Below are positions 16,101 through 24,247 of a stretch of 64,000 nt of DNA, piece after piece. Every line of letters begins with the position of its first letter. The stretch's first letter is position 1. The notes beneath the pieces are model-generated. The model made no database searches. It was given only the letters and a program-made list of their open reading frames with translations, and was not told the origin of the DNA. Source of the stretch: T3SED10-260 sp035363255 (GTDB taxonomy: Bacteria > Caldisericota > Caldisericia > UBA6126). Made by a program: the position numbers and the translations under genes. The DNA lies in contig DAOSES010000006.1 in NCBI GenBank assembly GCA_035363255.1, forward strand, positions 39,433 through 103,432, read 5' to 3'.

Positions 16101-18269
16101 ACTCTTCCCAAGATCGAGTATTATCCCGATGGCTCCATGAAAAGCATCCAGGTATATACGCCCATTAAAATAGATCCAAGTCTGCCAGGATACAATATTA
16201 TAAACATAGTTTGCCCTGAGGAATGCGGATTTAAAACTCCCGCAAAGGAAGGGTTTTATGAGTATAGGGTTTCCACCCAAAGGGAGACCAAAGAAATCAG
16301 CACAAGCTTTGAAATTGTTCAAAGCCAGATAGGTGTTCCGACAGGGGTGCCTCAGGTGATGGTCGATCCTCCGAGCGTGGATGCTCAAGCAGGATACAAG
16401 GTCAATTTTAATGTAGGTCGAGGGGGATGGTTAAAGGCTCATCGTGATTTTATCCGTTTACGCTTTCCCAAAGGCACTCTTTGGGCTGTTTCTCCCGACA
16501 AATTCAAGCCCGAGTGGATCAAAATCAACGGCAAACCCTTATCCGCCAAAGCAAATCTGAGCTCTGAAACCCTTAGCCTGTTGGTGCCCATGGATATTGA
16601 AGATTCGGAGCGGGTGTTGGTGGAAATCAGCGAAGCTCTTGGCATAACAAACCCTCCCATAGCCGGGGAATATCAAGTGGAAGTAGCTACCTCAGCAGAT
16701 GCCTGGGCAAAGTCTGAAGTCTACACGATTACAGGAGAATTGGAGGAAGACAGAATAAAGATAGTGAGTTTTATGATTGATCCTCACCCTCCCTATGCTC
16801 ATGTCATTAGTGACTATCAAATTAGAATTCGTTTCAGCGATACCTTGCCCCCCAAAGAAGGCGATCAAGTTCAAATTGATTTGGGCCATCAGGGTTTATT
16901 TCTCACCAAAACCATTTCAGATCCAAAAGATATGAAGGGGCTTTCTTTGCTTTTGAGGAAAATTCCAAATCCTGACCCTGGGGAATACACTTTGAAGGTT
17001 ACCCTTCTGGAAGAGAGCGCAAGCTATACTTATCGAATATTGCATCCAATTCCTACGAGCCGTATTATTCTCGAAGGAGGGAAAAAAGGTAAGAACAATT
17101 GGTGGCTTGAGCCTCCGAAGATTTCATTCGAAGTATCCGATCCTGAGGCTAAAGTGGTTTTCTGGTGGAACGATGATAAGCCAAAGCCAACCAACGTTTC
17201 TTATCAAACGCAATATCCCTTGCCCCGCGTGTTGGATGGGGGTCAATTCAAAGCCAAGCTATGGTATTATGCTTACACCGAATATGGAGAAGAGGAACCC
17301 AAGTTTGAAGAAATCTGGGTGGATACGGTTTTGCCCGAAATAGTTATCGAACAACCTTCAAGCCAAAACGTACTTACTCGAGAGAAAGAGCTTGAAATCA
17401 GTGGGCGTGACACCTTAGTTAAAATCTCAATCTATGGAAAAGAGGTTTTAATATACGACACCCACCTTCTCAAGATTAATGGAGTGCTTGTGGATAGAGA
17501 CCCAAAAGATGGGAGCTTCTCGCATCAGCTCCTTCTCGAAGAAGGCGCAAACCTGATCCTCATTGAAGCGGAAGACGAGGCTGGCAATCGATTGACCAGA
17601 GAATACAAGGTAGAGCTGGATACCACTCCTCCTGATATTCAGATAGAGTCTCCAAAAGCTATGCAAACGGTAGTCAACCGTGAAAAGAAAGTGCTCATCA
17701 AAGGGCGTTTGGACGACCCCGGAGCAGAGCTGTTAATTCAGGGAAAGATCGTTGATATAGCCGAGGATGGGCAATTTGAGCATGCTTATATTGTCTCAAC
17801 AGGGCTCAACACAATTTCATTAATGGCAAGCGATAAGGTGGGTAACATTCAGAAAAAAGAGCTTCAATTCTGGTTTGGACATACCATTCTCATGCAAATA
17901 GGCAACAAAGAAGCCAGCAACAACGGAATTAAACAGCAACTCCTACTGGCTCCCTTTATTCAAAATGGACGCACCCTGGTGCCTTTTCGATTTATCGGAG
18001 AAGAGCTGGGAGCTAGAATCGATTTTACGTTCCATCCAACAAGCAGATTGGTTCATACAGTGTCCTACCAACTGGAAGAAGACCTGATTGTACTCACCAT
18101 CGGAAGCAAGACTGCTCAGGTGAATGGAGAAGCTGTTGGTCTGGATGTTGCACCTCAGATTATCCAAGGCACTACCGTGGTGCCCATCCGCTTTATCGCA
18201 GAAAACCTGGGTTGTGAAGTGCTTTGGTCGGTACCCGAGCAAAGGATTAGTATCAGCTATCCTAGATAG
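13191..18269 (+). CDS. Large secreted protein with repeated beta-sandwich domains and C-terminal stalk domain
   Basis: A 1692-aa exported protein with a signal peptide ending near residue 37 (VKAQS). At least three related domains of ~140 residues follow. They share a pattern such as GGWLKxxxxxIRLRFPKxT, then NPxxAGxYxxEVST. Next come bacterial Ig-like segments (EEGANLILIEAEDEAGNRL, then DTTPPDIQIESP). The C-terminus (~1570-1690) is a copper-amine-oxidase-N-like stalk domain with two GRTLVPFRFIGE / GTTVVPIRFIAE copies. These domains do not bind copper as far as known. They are common stalk modules in Bacillota surface proteins. The start at 13191 forms a TAATG junction with the gene before. 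The 3' end overlaps the convergent gene by 8 bp. Confidence 0.85.
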   Translation: MKSFGKAVSRLLSWIIVALLSLGLALPFGPRPVKAQSSTLADLYLDLPFNYRMEAFKPKFNLEDYQLFEKFFLHASLFENRYILKRSYFANYSKSFTLIDKRSNDFYTLHLQILSYLVLEDKDKIESGIPFYLSFIQNSQGQALAFIHRSEMYDFPLYGVLCESDGSLIKEWELSKKPNLSTYSYFTLYQELASDLTNSGMQAFNKPLSALFSAWMWGTYLSEQNIQTSNPNPYTWDLLGVPKERDDLMAYCSEQYLMEETVYSWNEDDSLQALQCIQILFQDRRELSQTTFTFDRSYLVHHPNETMVYLPLLQVVTRQGKGSSGAALSGLKDAQGRWNFWIQGNFYFSDQTYLRSPSLYHTLFSGYPASDSSYVHYLTTLGLALYQQIDSSCLPMIVLSHAIALYEANTYKNTAHTADLALEEQTMAPVPRGKHAHLYPDAEVFAKQFAENTEVQSDTLEYSKEDLDQLVHLFLNSVNKQDNELASYDFTLHKSFRLLDQKTKQSYRFLPSFNLTVKFKNHSSFPFFSNSALQLPDKTWLIYTGYGSLCFKSGFVSDLASWPSMSMYLSEIYLSYLLHYSYLLRKPITNEELRDFTFLFGAMSWSKFDQLTRVMPYPSLKKTTLSSANMVVTAKPRKVQRGANYYIDMRLTKNLEKSEWIKIKFPKACVFPSQEGTKPPGDHLPEYMELDYENNIITLTLMKKLFIKEYEDGWIRITIPDVYGFKNPHLSGAYYFEFSTSAEIEWQKSDSVLFVESRIGVPEGIPEVNTVPSIAGQNASYTIAFNVGEGGWLKQNEALIRLRFPKDTAFSINQIPGEMILVNGVPLSVRPSPRGQNLIFNTPVEVEDSERVVIQIDAKAGIINPAQAGDYTIEVSTLPADPEWVASKAFTISQSFAMEVKPRKIGSSASYNFTFEIEKTLESSDWIKLGFPQGTIIDPPIPEQEPERTLRLKRFNEIIVIGLSPCGPCPTLPKIEYYPDGSMKSIQVYTPIKIDPSLPGYNIINIVCPEECGFKTPAKEGFYEYRVSTQRETKEISTSFEIVQSQIGVPTGVPQVMVDPPSVDAQAGYKVNFNVGRGGWLKAHRDFIRLRFPKGTLWAVSPDKFKPEWIKINGKPLSAKANLSSETLSLLVPMDIEDSERVLVEISEALGITNPPIAGEYQVEVATSADAWAKSEVYTITGELEEDRIKIVSFMIDPHPPYAHVISDYQIRIRFSDTLPPKEGDQVQIDLGHQGLFLTKTISDPKDMKGLSLLLRKIPNPDPGEYTLKVTLLEESASYTYRILHPIPTSRIILEGGKKGKNNWWLEPPKISFEVSDPEAKVVFWWNDDKPKPTNVSYQTQYPLPRVLDGGQFKAKLWYYAYTEYGEEEPKFEEIWVDTVLPEIVIEQPSSQNVLTREKELEISGRDTLVKISIYGKEVLIYDTHLLKINGVLVDRDPKDGSFSHQLLLEEGANLILIEAEDEAGNRLTREYKVELDTTPPDIQIESPKAMQTVVNREKKVLIKGRLDDPGAELLIQGKIVDIAEDGQFEHAYIVSTGLNTISLMASDKVGNIQKKELQFWFGHTILMQIGNKEASNNGIKQQLLLAPFIQNGRTLVPFRFIGEELGARIDFTFHPTSRLVHTVSYQLEEDLIVLTIGSKTAQVNGEAVGLDVAPQIIQGTTVVPIRFIAENLGCEVLWSVPEQRISISYPR

Positions 18270-18864
18270 ACATCATTGATTCATTTATTATAGGCATAAG
18301 GCTATTCCAGGCGAAAATTATCAGCGCAATCGTAAAAACAATACCTAGCACTTGGAGAATAAAAAAGACCATGCCTACCATGTTCCAGTTTCTTTCTCCC
18401 TGTTCGAACGACTCATAATCCTTCCATTCGCAACGGTTCCAGGAAAGACGACGACAGTGAAAACATTGGAATAGCTTGACAGCAAAAAAGATTAGCAGTA
18501 TGACCACTAAACCAATCAGGATCATAGGAAAAAAAGAACCAAATAAAGAGCTGAAATCTGGGGTAAAATCCATGGTATCCATGGAGTTCAGACTGCTAAA
18601 CATTCCAGTAAACATGTTGATAAGAAAACCTATATACATGAAGTAAAACACAAAGAGATAAAGATAAGAACTAGCCAGTTCCATCACATAAAAATCCCAG
18701 AGATTGTGAAAAAAGTGATACAGATTGTAGGGGACAAAAGGCCCAAAAGAAAACGAGTTGATAAATTGAAGCTTATCTTCCACCTGATCCAGCTCTTTGA
18801 TTTCTCTTAAAGAAAACCATTTAAAGGTAGTGCGTTCCAGATTCTTGAATTTCATTAGATCCAT
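18262..18864 (-). CDS. Hypothetical multi-pass membrane protein
   Basis: A 200-aa protein with three likely membrane segments: SYLYLFVFYFMYIGFLINMF, FFPMILIGLVVILLIFFAV and VFFILQVLGIVFTIALIIFA. A short cytoplasmic stretch contains CFHCRR and a Trp/Cys-rich WNRCEW. I do not recognise a family. A strong AGGAGG lies five bases before the ATG at 18864. It is the last gene of the YtrA/ABC operon, 9 bp after the second permease, so it may be an accessory subunit (inference). Confidence 0.72.
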   Translation of the reverse strand: MDLMKFKNLERTTFKWFSLREIKELDQVEDKLQFINSFSFGPFVPYNLYHFFHNLWDFYVMELASSYLYLFVFYFMYIGFLINMFTGMFSSLNSMDTMDFTPDFSSLFGSFFPMILIGLVVILLIFFAVKLFQCFHCRRLSWNRCEWKDYESFEQGERNWNMVGMVFFILQVLGIVFTIALIIFAWNSLMPIINESMMSI

Positions 18865-18873
18865 GAGAACCTC

Positions 18874-19662
18874 CTAAGTAAAATCTATTTTGTTATCAAT
18901 TTGCAGTAACATTGGTAGGCATAAGAGAGTTGTCCAACCAATTAACAGAGCCACTGAGTTAAAAAAAATCAAGATATTTGTTTGATCAATAAATGCTTTT
19001 TTTATGGTGAAATAGGGCATAAACATGATCACATCAATAAAATTGTTGTAGATAAACACAAATACTATTGCCGCAAGGACATAAAAGAGATAGTGCGACA
19101 GGAGTTTTTTGAGTTTGTTTTGTTGACTCAAAGAGATGAAGGTAAAGAAAAAAATGCCCACCGCATTGAGGAAATTTAGGCTGAGTATCATGAGTATGTG
19201 AAAATAGAAAGAAACAGAAACATAGGTCATGATTAAGCTATGAGCTGAAGGGTAGTCTTGACTAACTGGAGAAATATAGATTTTTAACAAAATCAGAGAA
19301 ACAAGATATTGAAAAGTGCTATAAAAAAAGAGCTCGAGATTAAAACCAATCAGTTTAACTAATAAAACTTGTTTGCTTCTCACTGGCAAAGGACGGAAAA
19401 AAGAAAAATTTTTCAAACGGTAAATATCGTAGCTGGCAAAAAGAGCTAAAAATGTCAGAGGAAGGATATAAAGTAAACCGATCTTTGTAGTAAGAAAGCT
19501 GATATACAATTCAGTACGAAAGAAAATATCAAAGTGTTTGCAAACGGGAAGGAGGTTGAAGTAAACAAACTGAATGTTGTAAATCATCAAGAAAGGAAAA
19601 ACTATGACAGAGCGCCTCAAGCGCAGTTTGAAGTCATGTTTTAGTAGTTTTGATGTGTTCAA
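18874..19662 (-). CDS. ABC transporter permease-like membrane protein (copy 2)
   Basis: A 262-aa protein with about six hydrophobic segments and no soluble domain. It is a clear paralogue of the next gene upstream: same length, with the parallel starts LKHDFKLRLRR and IKYEYRKRIHR and equivalent FFRPLPV / FFRQIPH segments. It fits an ABC-2-type permease half-transporter working with the ATPase encoded two genes upstream. The start is TTG (19662-19660), preceded by TAGGGA. The gap to the first permease is 12 bp. Confidence 0.78.
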   Translation of the reverse strand: MNTSKLLKHDFKLRLRRSVIVFPFLMIYNIQFVYFNLLPVCKHFDIFFRTELYISFLTTKIGLLYILPLTFLALFASYDIYRLKNFSFFRPLPVRSKQVLLVKLIGFNLELFFYSTFQYLVSLILLKIYISPVSQDYPSAHSLIMTYVSVSFYFHILMILSLNFLNAVGIFFFTFISLSQQNKLKKLLSHYLFYVLAAIVFVFIYNNFIDVIMFMPYFTIKKAFIDQTNILIFFNSVALLIGWTTLLCLPMLLQIDNKIDFT

Positions 19663-19674
19663 TTTGTGTCCCTA

Positions 19675-20463
19675 TCAGATAAAGTCAAGTCTCTTATCGA
19701 CCAACACCATGAACGGAATACTAAAAAACAAAGACCCTCCAATCAAAAATAATGCGATATAAATAGCATTGATGGGGCTTACACTCTCAATGTAGTTTTT
19801 GTAAAAAGTACTTGAAATGAAGGAAACCATGTTGTTGAAGATATGGTTAAAAAAAAGAAGACACAGAATGGCTATACTCGTGTGAATTAGGTAAAAACCG
19901 ATTTTTGATGAAGACTTGATATGATTGTTGAAAGAGAAGTAGGAATAAAAAAACAATACGATGGCATTGATCATGTTGATCGCTAAAAGGGTCAGACAAT
20001 GAAACAACAAGGAAGAGGATACAAATGTTTTAAATAGGGCATGACTTTCAGGATAAGATATACTTTGAGGCAGGATGAAAGCATAAAAAAACACTAAACT
20101 TATCAGGTATTGAAGAGTGCCAAAGAAAAAAAACTCCGCATTAGCTCCTATCAGCTTTGCCCAAAGGATTCGAGTACTGGAATGGGGAATTTGTCGAAAA
20201 AACGCATAGCTTGGCAGATGATAAATGTCAACAAAAGCAAAAAAAGCTAAAATTGCTAAAGGAAGAAAGTAAACAAAACTTAGCTCGTTGATTAAGAGAG
20301 ACACCCCTTCGTTTCGAGCAAAAGTGCTTGTAAGAAGCTGAGAGGCAGGAATGTAGTGAAAAAGCAATACTAGTAAGTTGTAAACAAGAACACCCGAAAG
20401 CCCTATATTTAATCTATGAATACGCTTTCTATATTCGTATTTGATCAAGCTTAGAATGAACAT
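19675..20463 (-). CDS. ABC transporter permease-like membrane protein (copy 1)
   Basis: A 262-aa six-segment membrane protein, paralogous to the gene at 18874-19662. The 5' end overlaps the ATPase gene by 35 bp, and a GGGA-type SD lies inside that gene, which indicates translational coupling. Together the two paralogues and the ATPase would form a heteromeric ABC-2-like complex. The substrate cannot be read. YtrA-linked transporters in Bacillus respond to cell-wall antibiotics, so an envelope-stress role is possible (inference). Confidence 0.78.
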   Translation of the reverse strand: MFILSLIKYEYRKRIHRLNIGLSGVLVYNLLVLLFHYIPASQLLTSTFARNEGVSLLINELSFVYFLPLAILAFFAFVDIYHLPSYAFFRQIPHSSTRILWAKLIGANAEFFFFGTLQYLISLVFFYAFILPQSISYPESHALFKTFVSSSLLFHCLTLLAINMINAIVLFFYSYFSFNNHIKSSSKIGFYLIHTSIAILCLLFFNHIFNNMVSFISSTFYKNYIESVSPINAIYIALFLIGGSLFFSIPFMVLVDKRLDFI

Positions 20464-21151
20464 ATTTTTCCCAGTATAGGTTTACAATGGACATATTTCG
20501 CTCTATGCGTAAATCTTCAGCGTTGGCTGTGAGTTCAATATGGCCTTGCCTGATAAAAATCACATCACTTAAAATATGTTCAATTTCCTCGACATGATGT
20601 GTTGAAATCATCATGGCGCAATTATCGTGAAATGCATTGAGGATCTCAGTTAAAAACATATTGCGTGTGACGATGTCCATAGCTTCCAAGGGCTCATCCA
20701 GAAGATATATCGAAGCTCCTACTCGACATAAAACTAAGATTAGTTTTAATGATGAGATGTTTCCGCTGGAAAGTTTGGAAACCATGATTTTGGGGCTAAG
20801 ATCAAATTGCCTTAATAGTTTGTTGCAATAAGCCAAATCAAAATCGGGAAAAAAATCCTTGTAAAAATCTACTGCATCAATCACCCTCATCCAGCGAGGA
20901 AAGGGATTCCCCTGTATGAAGCCAGCTATCTGCTTCATTGAAGAGTGATTTAATGGAGCTCTTTGATACAAAATTTGACCCATGCTGGGCTGTGTGTAAC
21001 GCAACAGAAGCTTGAAGAGAGATGTCTTCCCGCTACCGTTGGGCCCCAACAAACCAAGCAAGGACCCTGGAAAAATAGTTAAATTTATATCTGTTAAAGC
21101 GTATTGAGTGGAGTACTTTTTATATACTTTTTTTAGCTCAATCGCGCCCAT
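20429..21151 (-). CDS. ABC transporter ATP-binding protein, degenerate signature motif
   Basis: A 240-aa ATPase. Walker A is GPNGSGKT (residues 36-43), Walker B is YLLDEPLEAMD, and the switch histidine is in STHHVEE. The signature loop reads LSSGN where LSGGQ is usual, so the second glycine and the glutamine are missing. A complete ATPase may still form if the partner site compensates. The start at MGAIELKK (21151) is preferred over longer frames, because it leaves only a 14-bp overlap with the regulator gene. It probably energises the two 262-aa permeases downstream. Confidence 0.85.
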   Translation of the reverse strand: MGAIELKKVYKKYSTQYALTDINLTIFPGSLLGLLGPNGSGKTSLFKLLLRYTQPSMGQILYQRAPLNHSSMKQIAGFIQGNPFPRWMRVIDAVDFYKDFFPDFDLAYCNKLLRQFDLSPKIMVSKLSSGNISSLKLILVLCRVGASIYLLDEPLEAMDIVTRNMFLTEILNAFHDNCAMMISTHHVEEIEHILSDVIFIRQGHIELTANAEDLRIERNMSIVNLYWEKYVHSKLDQIRI

Positions 21152-21518
21152 GCAGATCATCCCACTGATCTGAATATGGCTTAATAATGGTGATGAGTTC
21201 TGATTTTGAAATACCAAGGCTTCTGAGTTCCTGGAAAAATTCGCTCAGTTTTTCTTTGTAGGCATCTTCTTTGAGGCGGTTGATAAGGTTTTTGTCGTCA
21301 GTAACATAATAACCTACTCCACGAGCTGGAATTAAAAGCCTGTCACGTACAAGTTCAAACATAACGCGCTGAATAGTGCTGTTGGTAACGTTGTATTCGG
21401 CGGCAAGGGCTCTTACGGAAGGAGTCATGGATCCTGCTCGGTATTCTTTGCGTAAAATTTTGTACTTAATTTGATCTAAGATCTGCAAATAGATTGGCAC
21501 CTTTGTGTTAAAATGCAT
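21138..21518 (-). CDS. GntR-family regulator, YtrA subfamily
   Basis: A 126-aa regulator. An N-terminal GntR winged helix (PIYLQILDQIKYKILRKEYRAGS, then VRALAAEYNVTNSTIQRVMFEL, then GVGYYVTDD) is followed by a tail of only ~45 residues, the compact form typical of YtrA. YtrA-type repressors control adjacent ABC transporters, and this one heads such an operon. A promoter with an overlapping inverted repeat lies just upstream (21553-21585). That fits negative autoregulation relieved by an effector. Effector unknown. Confidence 0.87.
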   Translation of the reverse strand: MHFNTKVPIYLQILDQIKYKILRKEYRAGSMTPSVRALAAEYNVTNSTIQRVMFELVRDRLLIPARGVGYYVTDDKNLINRLKEDAYKEKLSEFFQELRSLGISKSELITIIKPYSDQWDDLHGRD

Positions 21519-21552
21519 TTTATCACCCTTTTCTTATGTTATCATAATTTTA

Positions 21553-21585
21553 AACTAATAATATTATAGTTAATTCATTCGTCAA
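21553..21585 (-). promoter_or_regulatory. Promoter and possible operator of the YtrA/ABC operon
   Basis: On the minus strand, TTGACG (21585-21580), a 16-bp spacer and TATTAT (21563-21558). An imperfect inverted repeat with arms AACTA/TAGTT (21553-21571) covers the -10 box. That is where a YtrA-type repressor would bind. The promoter is well formed. The operator role is inferred. Confidence 0.5.
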
Positions 21586-21634
21586 TACTTTCTTTAGAGT
21601 TTTTCTTAAGAATTACCTATTTTAATTTGCCTTG

Positions 21635-21643
21635 TGGTATAAT
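21635..21643 (+). promoter_or_regulatory. Extended -10 promoter of the nitronate monooxygenase-like gene
   Basis: TGGTATAAT gives an extended -10 box with a perfect TATAAT (21638-21643). The -35 region is weak. It is followed by AAGGA (21673-21677) and the ATG at 21684. Confidence 0.5.
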
Positions 21644-21683
21644 ACAGAAAAATTGTTTTCTCTTAATTGAGCAAGGATGCATC

Positions 21684-22778
21684 ATGAAGAATCTGAAGTT
21701 TCCAGCCCTTAGAATTGGGGATTTACTGGCATCTCTTCCCATTATACAGGGGGGCATGGGAGTTGGAATATCCTTATCGGGTCTGTCCTCTGCAGTTGCA
21801 AACCAAGGAGGTATTGGTGTTATTGCAGTTGCAGGAATTGGTATGGCTGAACCCGATTTTTTCAAAAACTATATGCAAGCAAATATTAGGGCTTTGCGTG
21901 AAGAAATACAAAAAGCAAGATCCATGACTAAAGGGATTATTGGTGTCAATATCATGGTTGCGCTTTCCAATTTTGGAGATTATGTAGCCACAGCCATACA
22001 GGAAGGGGTAGATATCATTTTTGCAGGAGCAGGGCTACCTCTCAATCTTCCCTCCTACCTCAGTAACAATGTTAAAACCAAGCTTGTACCCATTATATCA
22101 AGCGCAAAAGCAGCTAACCTTCTCACACGCCGATGGCACGAGAAATACAACTATGTACCTGATGCACTTGTGGTGGAAGGTCCGAAGGCTGGAGGCCACC
22201 TTGGTTTTAAACCTGAACAGATCACAGACCCTTCCTTCCAACTGGAATGTTTGCTTACTGAAGTGATTAATGAAACTCAACATCTTGAAAAAAAGTATGG
22301 CAAAGCTATACCCGTTATCGCGGCAGGTGGAGTTTATACAGGAGCAGATATCCGTAAATACCTTGAGCTGGGTGCAGCTGGAGTTCAAATGGCAACGCGC
22401 TTTGTAGCTACCGATGAATGTGATGCTGATGAGGCTTTCAAACAAACCTATCTAAGCTCTCAGGAAAAAGATATAACAATTATTAAGAGTCCAGTAGGTC
22501 TTCCTGGAAGGGCTATCAAGAACTCATTTTTGTGTGAAGTCGAAGCAGGAGAAAAAAAACCATTTTCTTGCCCATTTCACTGCATTATCACTTGTGATTA
22601 CAAGAATGCTCCGTATTGCATAGCCTCTGCGCTCATCCATGCAAAAAAAGGAGATTTTTCTCAAGGCTTTGCTTTTTCTGGTTCCAATGCTTGGAGGTCT
22701 AAAAAAATTATTCCTGTGAAAGAGCTGATAAAAAATCTTCGTACAGAATACGAGGATAGCGCTAAGGAAACAACATAA
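21684..22778 (+). CDS. Nitronate monooxygenase / FabK-like FMN enzyme
   Basis: A 364-aa TIM-barrel flavoprotein of the 2-nitropropane dioxygenase family. Motifs run in order PIIQGGMGVGIS, GVNIMVA, VEGPKAGGHLGF (FMN phosphate and catalytic-His region), IPVIAAGGV, GAAGVQMATRF and SPVGLPGRAIKN. The C-terminal part has a cysteine cluster (CPFHC, then further Cys residues) seen in clostridial members. Such proteins oxidise alkyl nitronates or act as enoyl-ACP reductase (FabK). Lack of neighbouring fab genes argues against FabK. It appears monocistronic: it has its own promoter and a 114-bp gap follows. Confidence 0.85.
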   Translation: MKNLKFPALRIGDLLASLPIIQGGMGVGISLSGLSSAVANQGGIGVIAVAGIGMAEPDFFKNYMQANIRALREEIQKARSMTKGIIGVNIMVALSNFGDYVATAIQEGVDIIFAGAGLPLNLPSYLSNNVKTKLVPIISSAKAANLLTRRWHEKYNYVPDALVVEGPKAGGHLGFKPEQITDPSFQLECLLTEVINETQHLEKKYGKAIPVIAAGGVYTGADIRKYLELGAAGVQMATRFVATDECDADEAFKQTYLSSQEKDITIIKSPVGLPGRAIKNSFLCEVEAGEKKPFSCPFHCIITCDYKNAPYCIASALIHAKKGDFSQGFAFSGSNAWRSKKIIPVKELIKNLRTEYEDSAKETT

Positions 22779-22892
22779 AAATAACACTTAAGAGATACCT
22801 ATCACGTTATACCAAATTTATGATATTATATAGAGTAAAAATATGAAAATAAGCATAGTTGAGCTTGATATACAGCTCGGGAGGAAGAGTCA

Positions 22893-23660
22893 TTGAATCC
22901 GAAGAATTTAGTTGAAGCAAAAAAGGTGGTCAAAGGCCTCTTAAAGAACGAGCTTCGAGAAACCCATCTACGTTCAAACAATATCGATACCAATTCAGCA
23001 ATTTTGCAATCAGATAAGATTTTTTGTCTGGTTCAATATATGGATAAAATCCATGACGACCTAAATCACATCTTGCCTGAAACAGCTACAAAGATAAATT
23101 GGAATAGCTATGTACTTCTCGAAAAAACAGTCTTTGAATCCTACGCTGAACAGCTTGAAAATATAAAAAAAGAGCGTCCTGCCAAGGGGACGGTAGTTTT
23201 TGTATTACGATCTGGCGAAGTCTATATGATTTCTCCCTATGCTCTGATGGATTTTTTAGATGAATACCCTCTATTGGTAAATATTGAAAAAGTGGAATAC
23301 TTTTCTTTTCCCACAATTTTCCTCCAGGTGCCTGATGGAGCGCCTCGATCAGAAGAAGAGCTTGAAGCACAGCATCGTATTGCTTTAATCTCTCAAATCA
23401 ACAGCCTTAAACCCGCAGAAGTTGAAGATTACGAATTAGACGACGAAGACCTTGACGAGTATGAAAGAGATTTTTATGCCTCCTTTTTCTCTGATAGGTC
23501 CAGAAAAGGCTTTTCGCCTGATCTTAGATCCAAATATTCTGAGCTTGCTGACGATGATATTCGAAATATTACTATCCATCTCCTCTACGAGATGTCTAAA
23601 AATCTTACTGAGATCCGAAAAGAACTAAAAAGCATAAAAAAAATCATTAACGGTCGATAA
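22893..23660 (+). CDS. Conserved-looking hypothetical protein upstream of pth
   Basis: A 255-aa soluble, acidic protein. An N-terminal helical region (~1-100) is followed by a beta-rich core (GTVVFVLRSGEVYMISPYALMD). An acidic linker (DYELDDEDLDEYERD) and a C-terminal helix (YEMSKNLTEIRKELKSIKKI) follow, the latter possibly a coiled coil. There are no signal or membrane segments, and I do not recognise a family. The start is TTG at 22893, supported by a strong GGGAGGAAG about six bases upstream. It ends 5 bp before pth, so it is the head of the pth-mfd-mazG operon and may belong to that housekeeping set. Confidence 0.72.
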   Translation: MNPKNLVEAKKVVKGLLKNELRETHLRSNNIDTNSAILQSDKIFCLVQYMDKIHDDLNHILPETATKINWNSYVLLEKTVFESYAEQLENIKKERPAKGTVVFVLRSGEVYMISPYALMDFLDEYPLLVNIEKVEYFSFPTIFLQVPDGAPRSEEELEAQHRIALISQINSLKPAEVEDYELDDEDLDEYERDFYASFFSDRSRKGFSPDLRSKYSELADDDIRNITIHLLYEMSKNLTEIRKELKSIKKIINGR

Positions 23661-23665
23661 GTGCA

Positions 23666-24247
23666 GTGTTCGTAATAGCAGGCTTAGGCAATCCAGGAGC
23701 TGAATACGATCTAACTCGTCACAATGTTGGATACATGGTGCTCGATCGGTTTGCTGCAATCTACAACACCCGAATTCGTACCGTTCAATGCCAGGCACTA
23801 ACTGCCAATATACAGCCCAAAGAAGGCGAAGCTTTTTTACTTGCCAAACCCTACACCTTTATGAACTTATCTGGCGATTCGATCGCTCCATTGCTAAAAA
23901 AACTGCAGATACCCTCAGAAAAATTGATAGTCATTCACGATGATTTAGATCTTGATTGTGGAATTGTTAGGATCAAGACGGATGGAAGTACAGCGGGGCA
24001 CAAGGGTTTAAAGTCAATCGCTGAGCGACTAGGCACCACGAATTTTATCAGAATTCGAGTAGGAATAAGTCGTCCATATGAAAAAGAAGATGTAGTAGAG
24101 TATGTGCTTTCAAAGTTTCGTTCGGGCGAAAGAGCTTTGCTGGATGAAGCTCTGGACACTGCTTGCAAGATGGTACTGGACTATATGAACAAAGGTTTTG
24201 CCTATACAGCTAATAAATTTCATCGAAAAAACTCCACTGAAGTATGA
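23666..24247 (+). CDS. pth: Peptidyl-tRNA hydrolase
   Basis: Releases peptides from peptidyl-tRNA dropped by stalled ribosomes. The protein has 193 aa and all hallmark motifs: GLGNPG (6-11), catalytic His19 in LTRHNVG, KPYTFMNLSG, HDDLDL and GHKGLKSI. The start is GTG five bases after the previous stop, with no strong SD, so translation is probably coupled. The stop overlaps the mfd start (ATGA). The pth-mfd order is conserved across Bacilli and Clostridia. Confidence 0.96.
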   Translation: MFVIAGLGNPGAEYDLTRHNVGYMVLDRFAAIYNTRIRTVQCQALTANIQPKEGEAFLLAKPYTFMNLSGDSIAPLLKKLQIPSEKLIVIHDDLDLDCGIVRIKTDGSTAGHKGLKSIAERLGTTNFIRIRVGISRPYEKEDVVEYVLSKFRSGERALLDEALDTACKMVLDYMNKGFAYTANKFHRKNSTEV

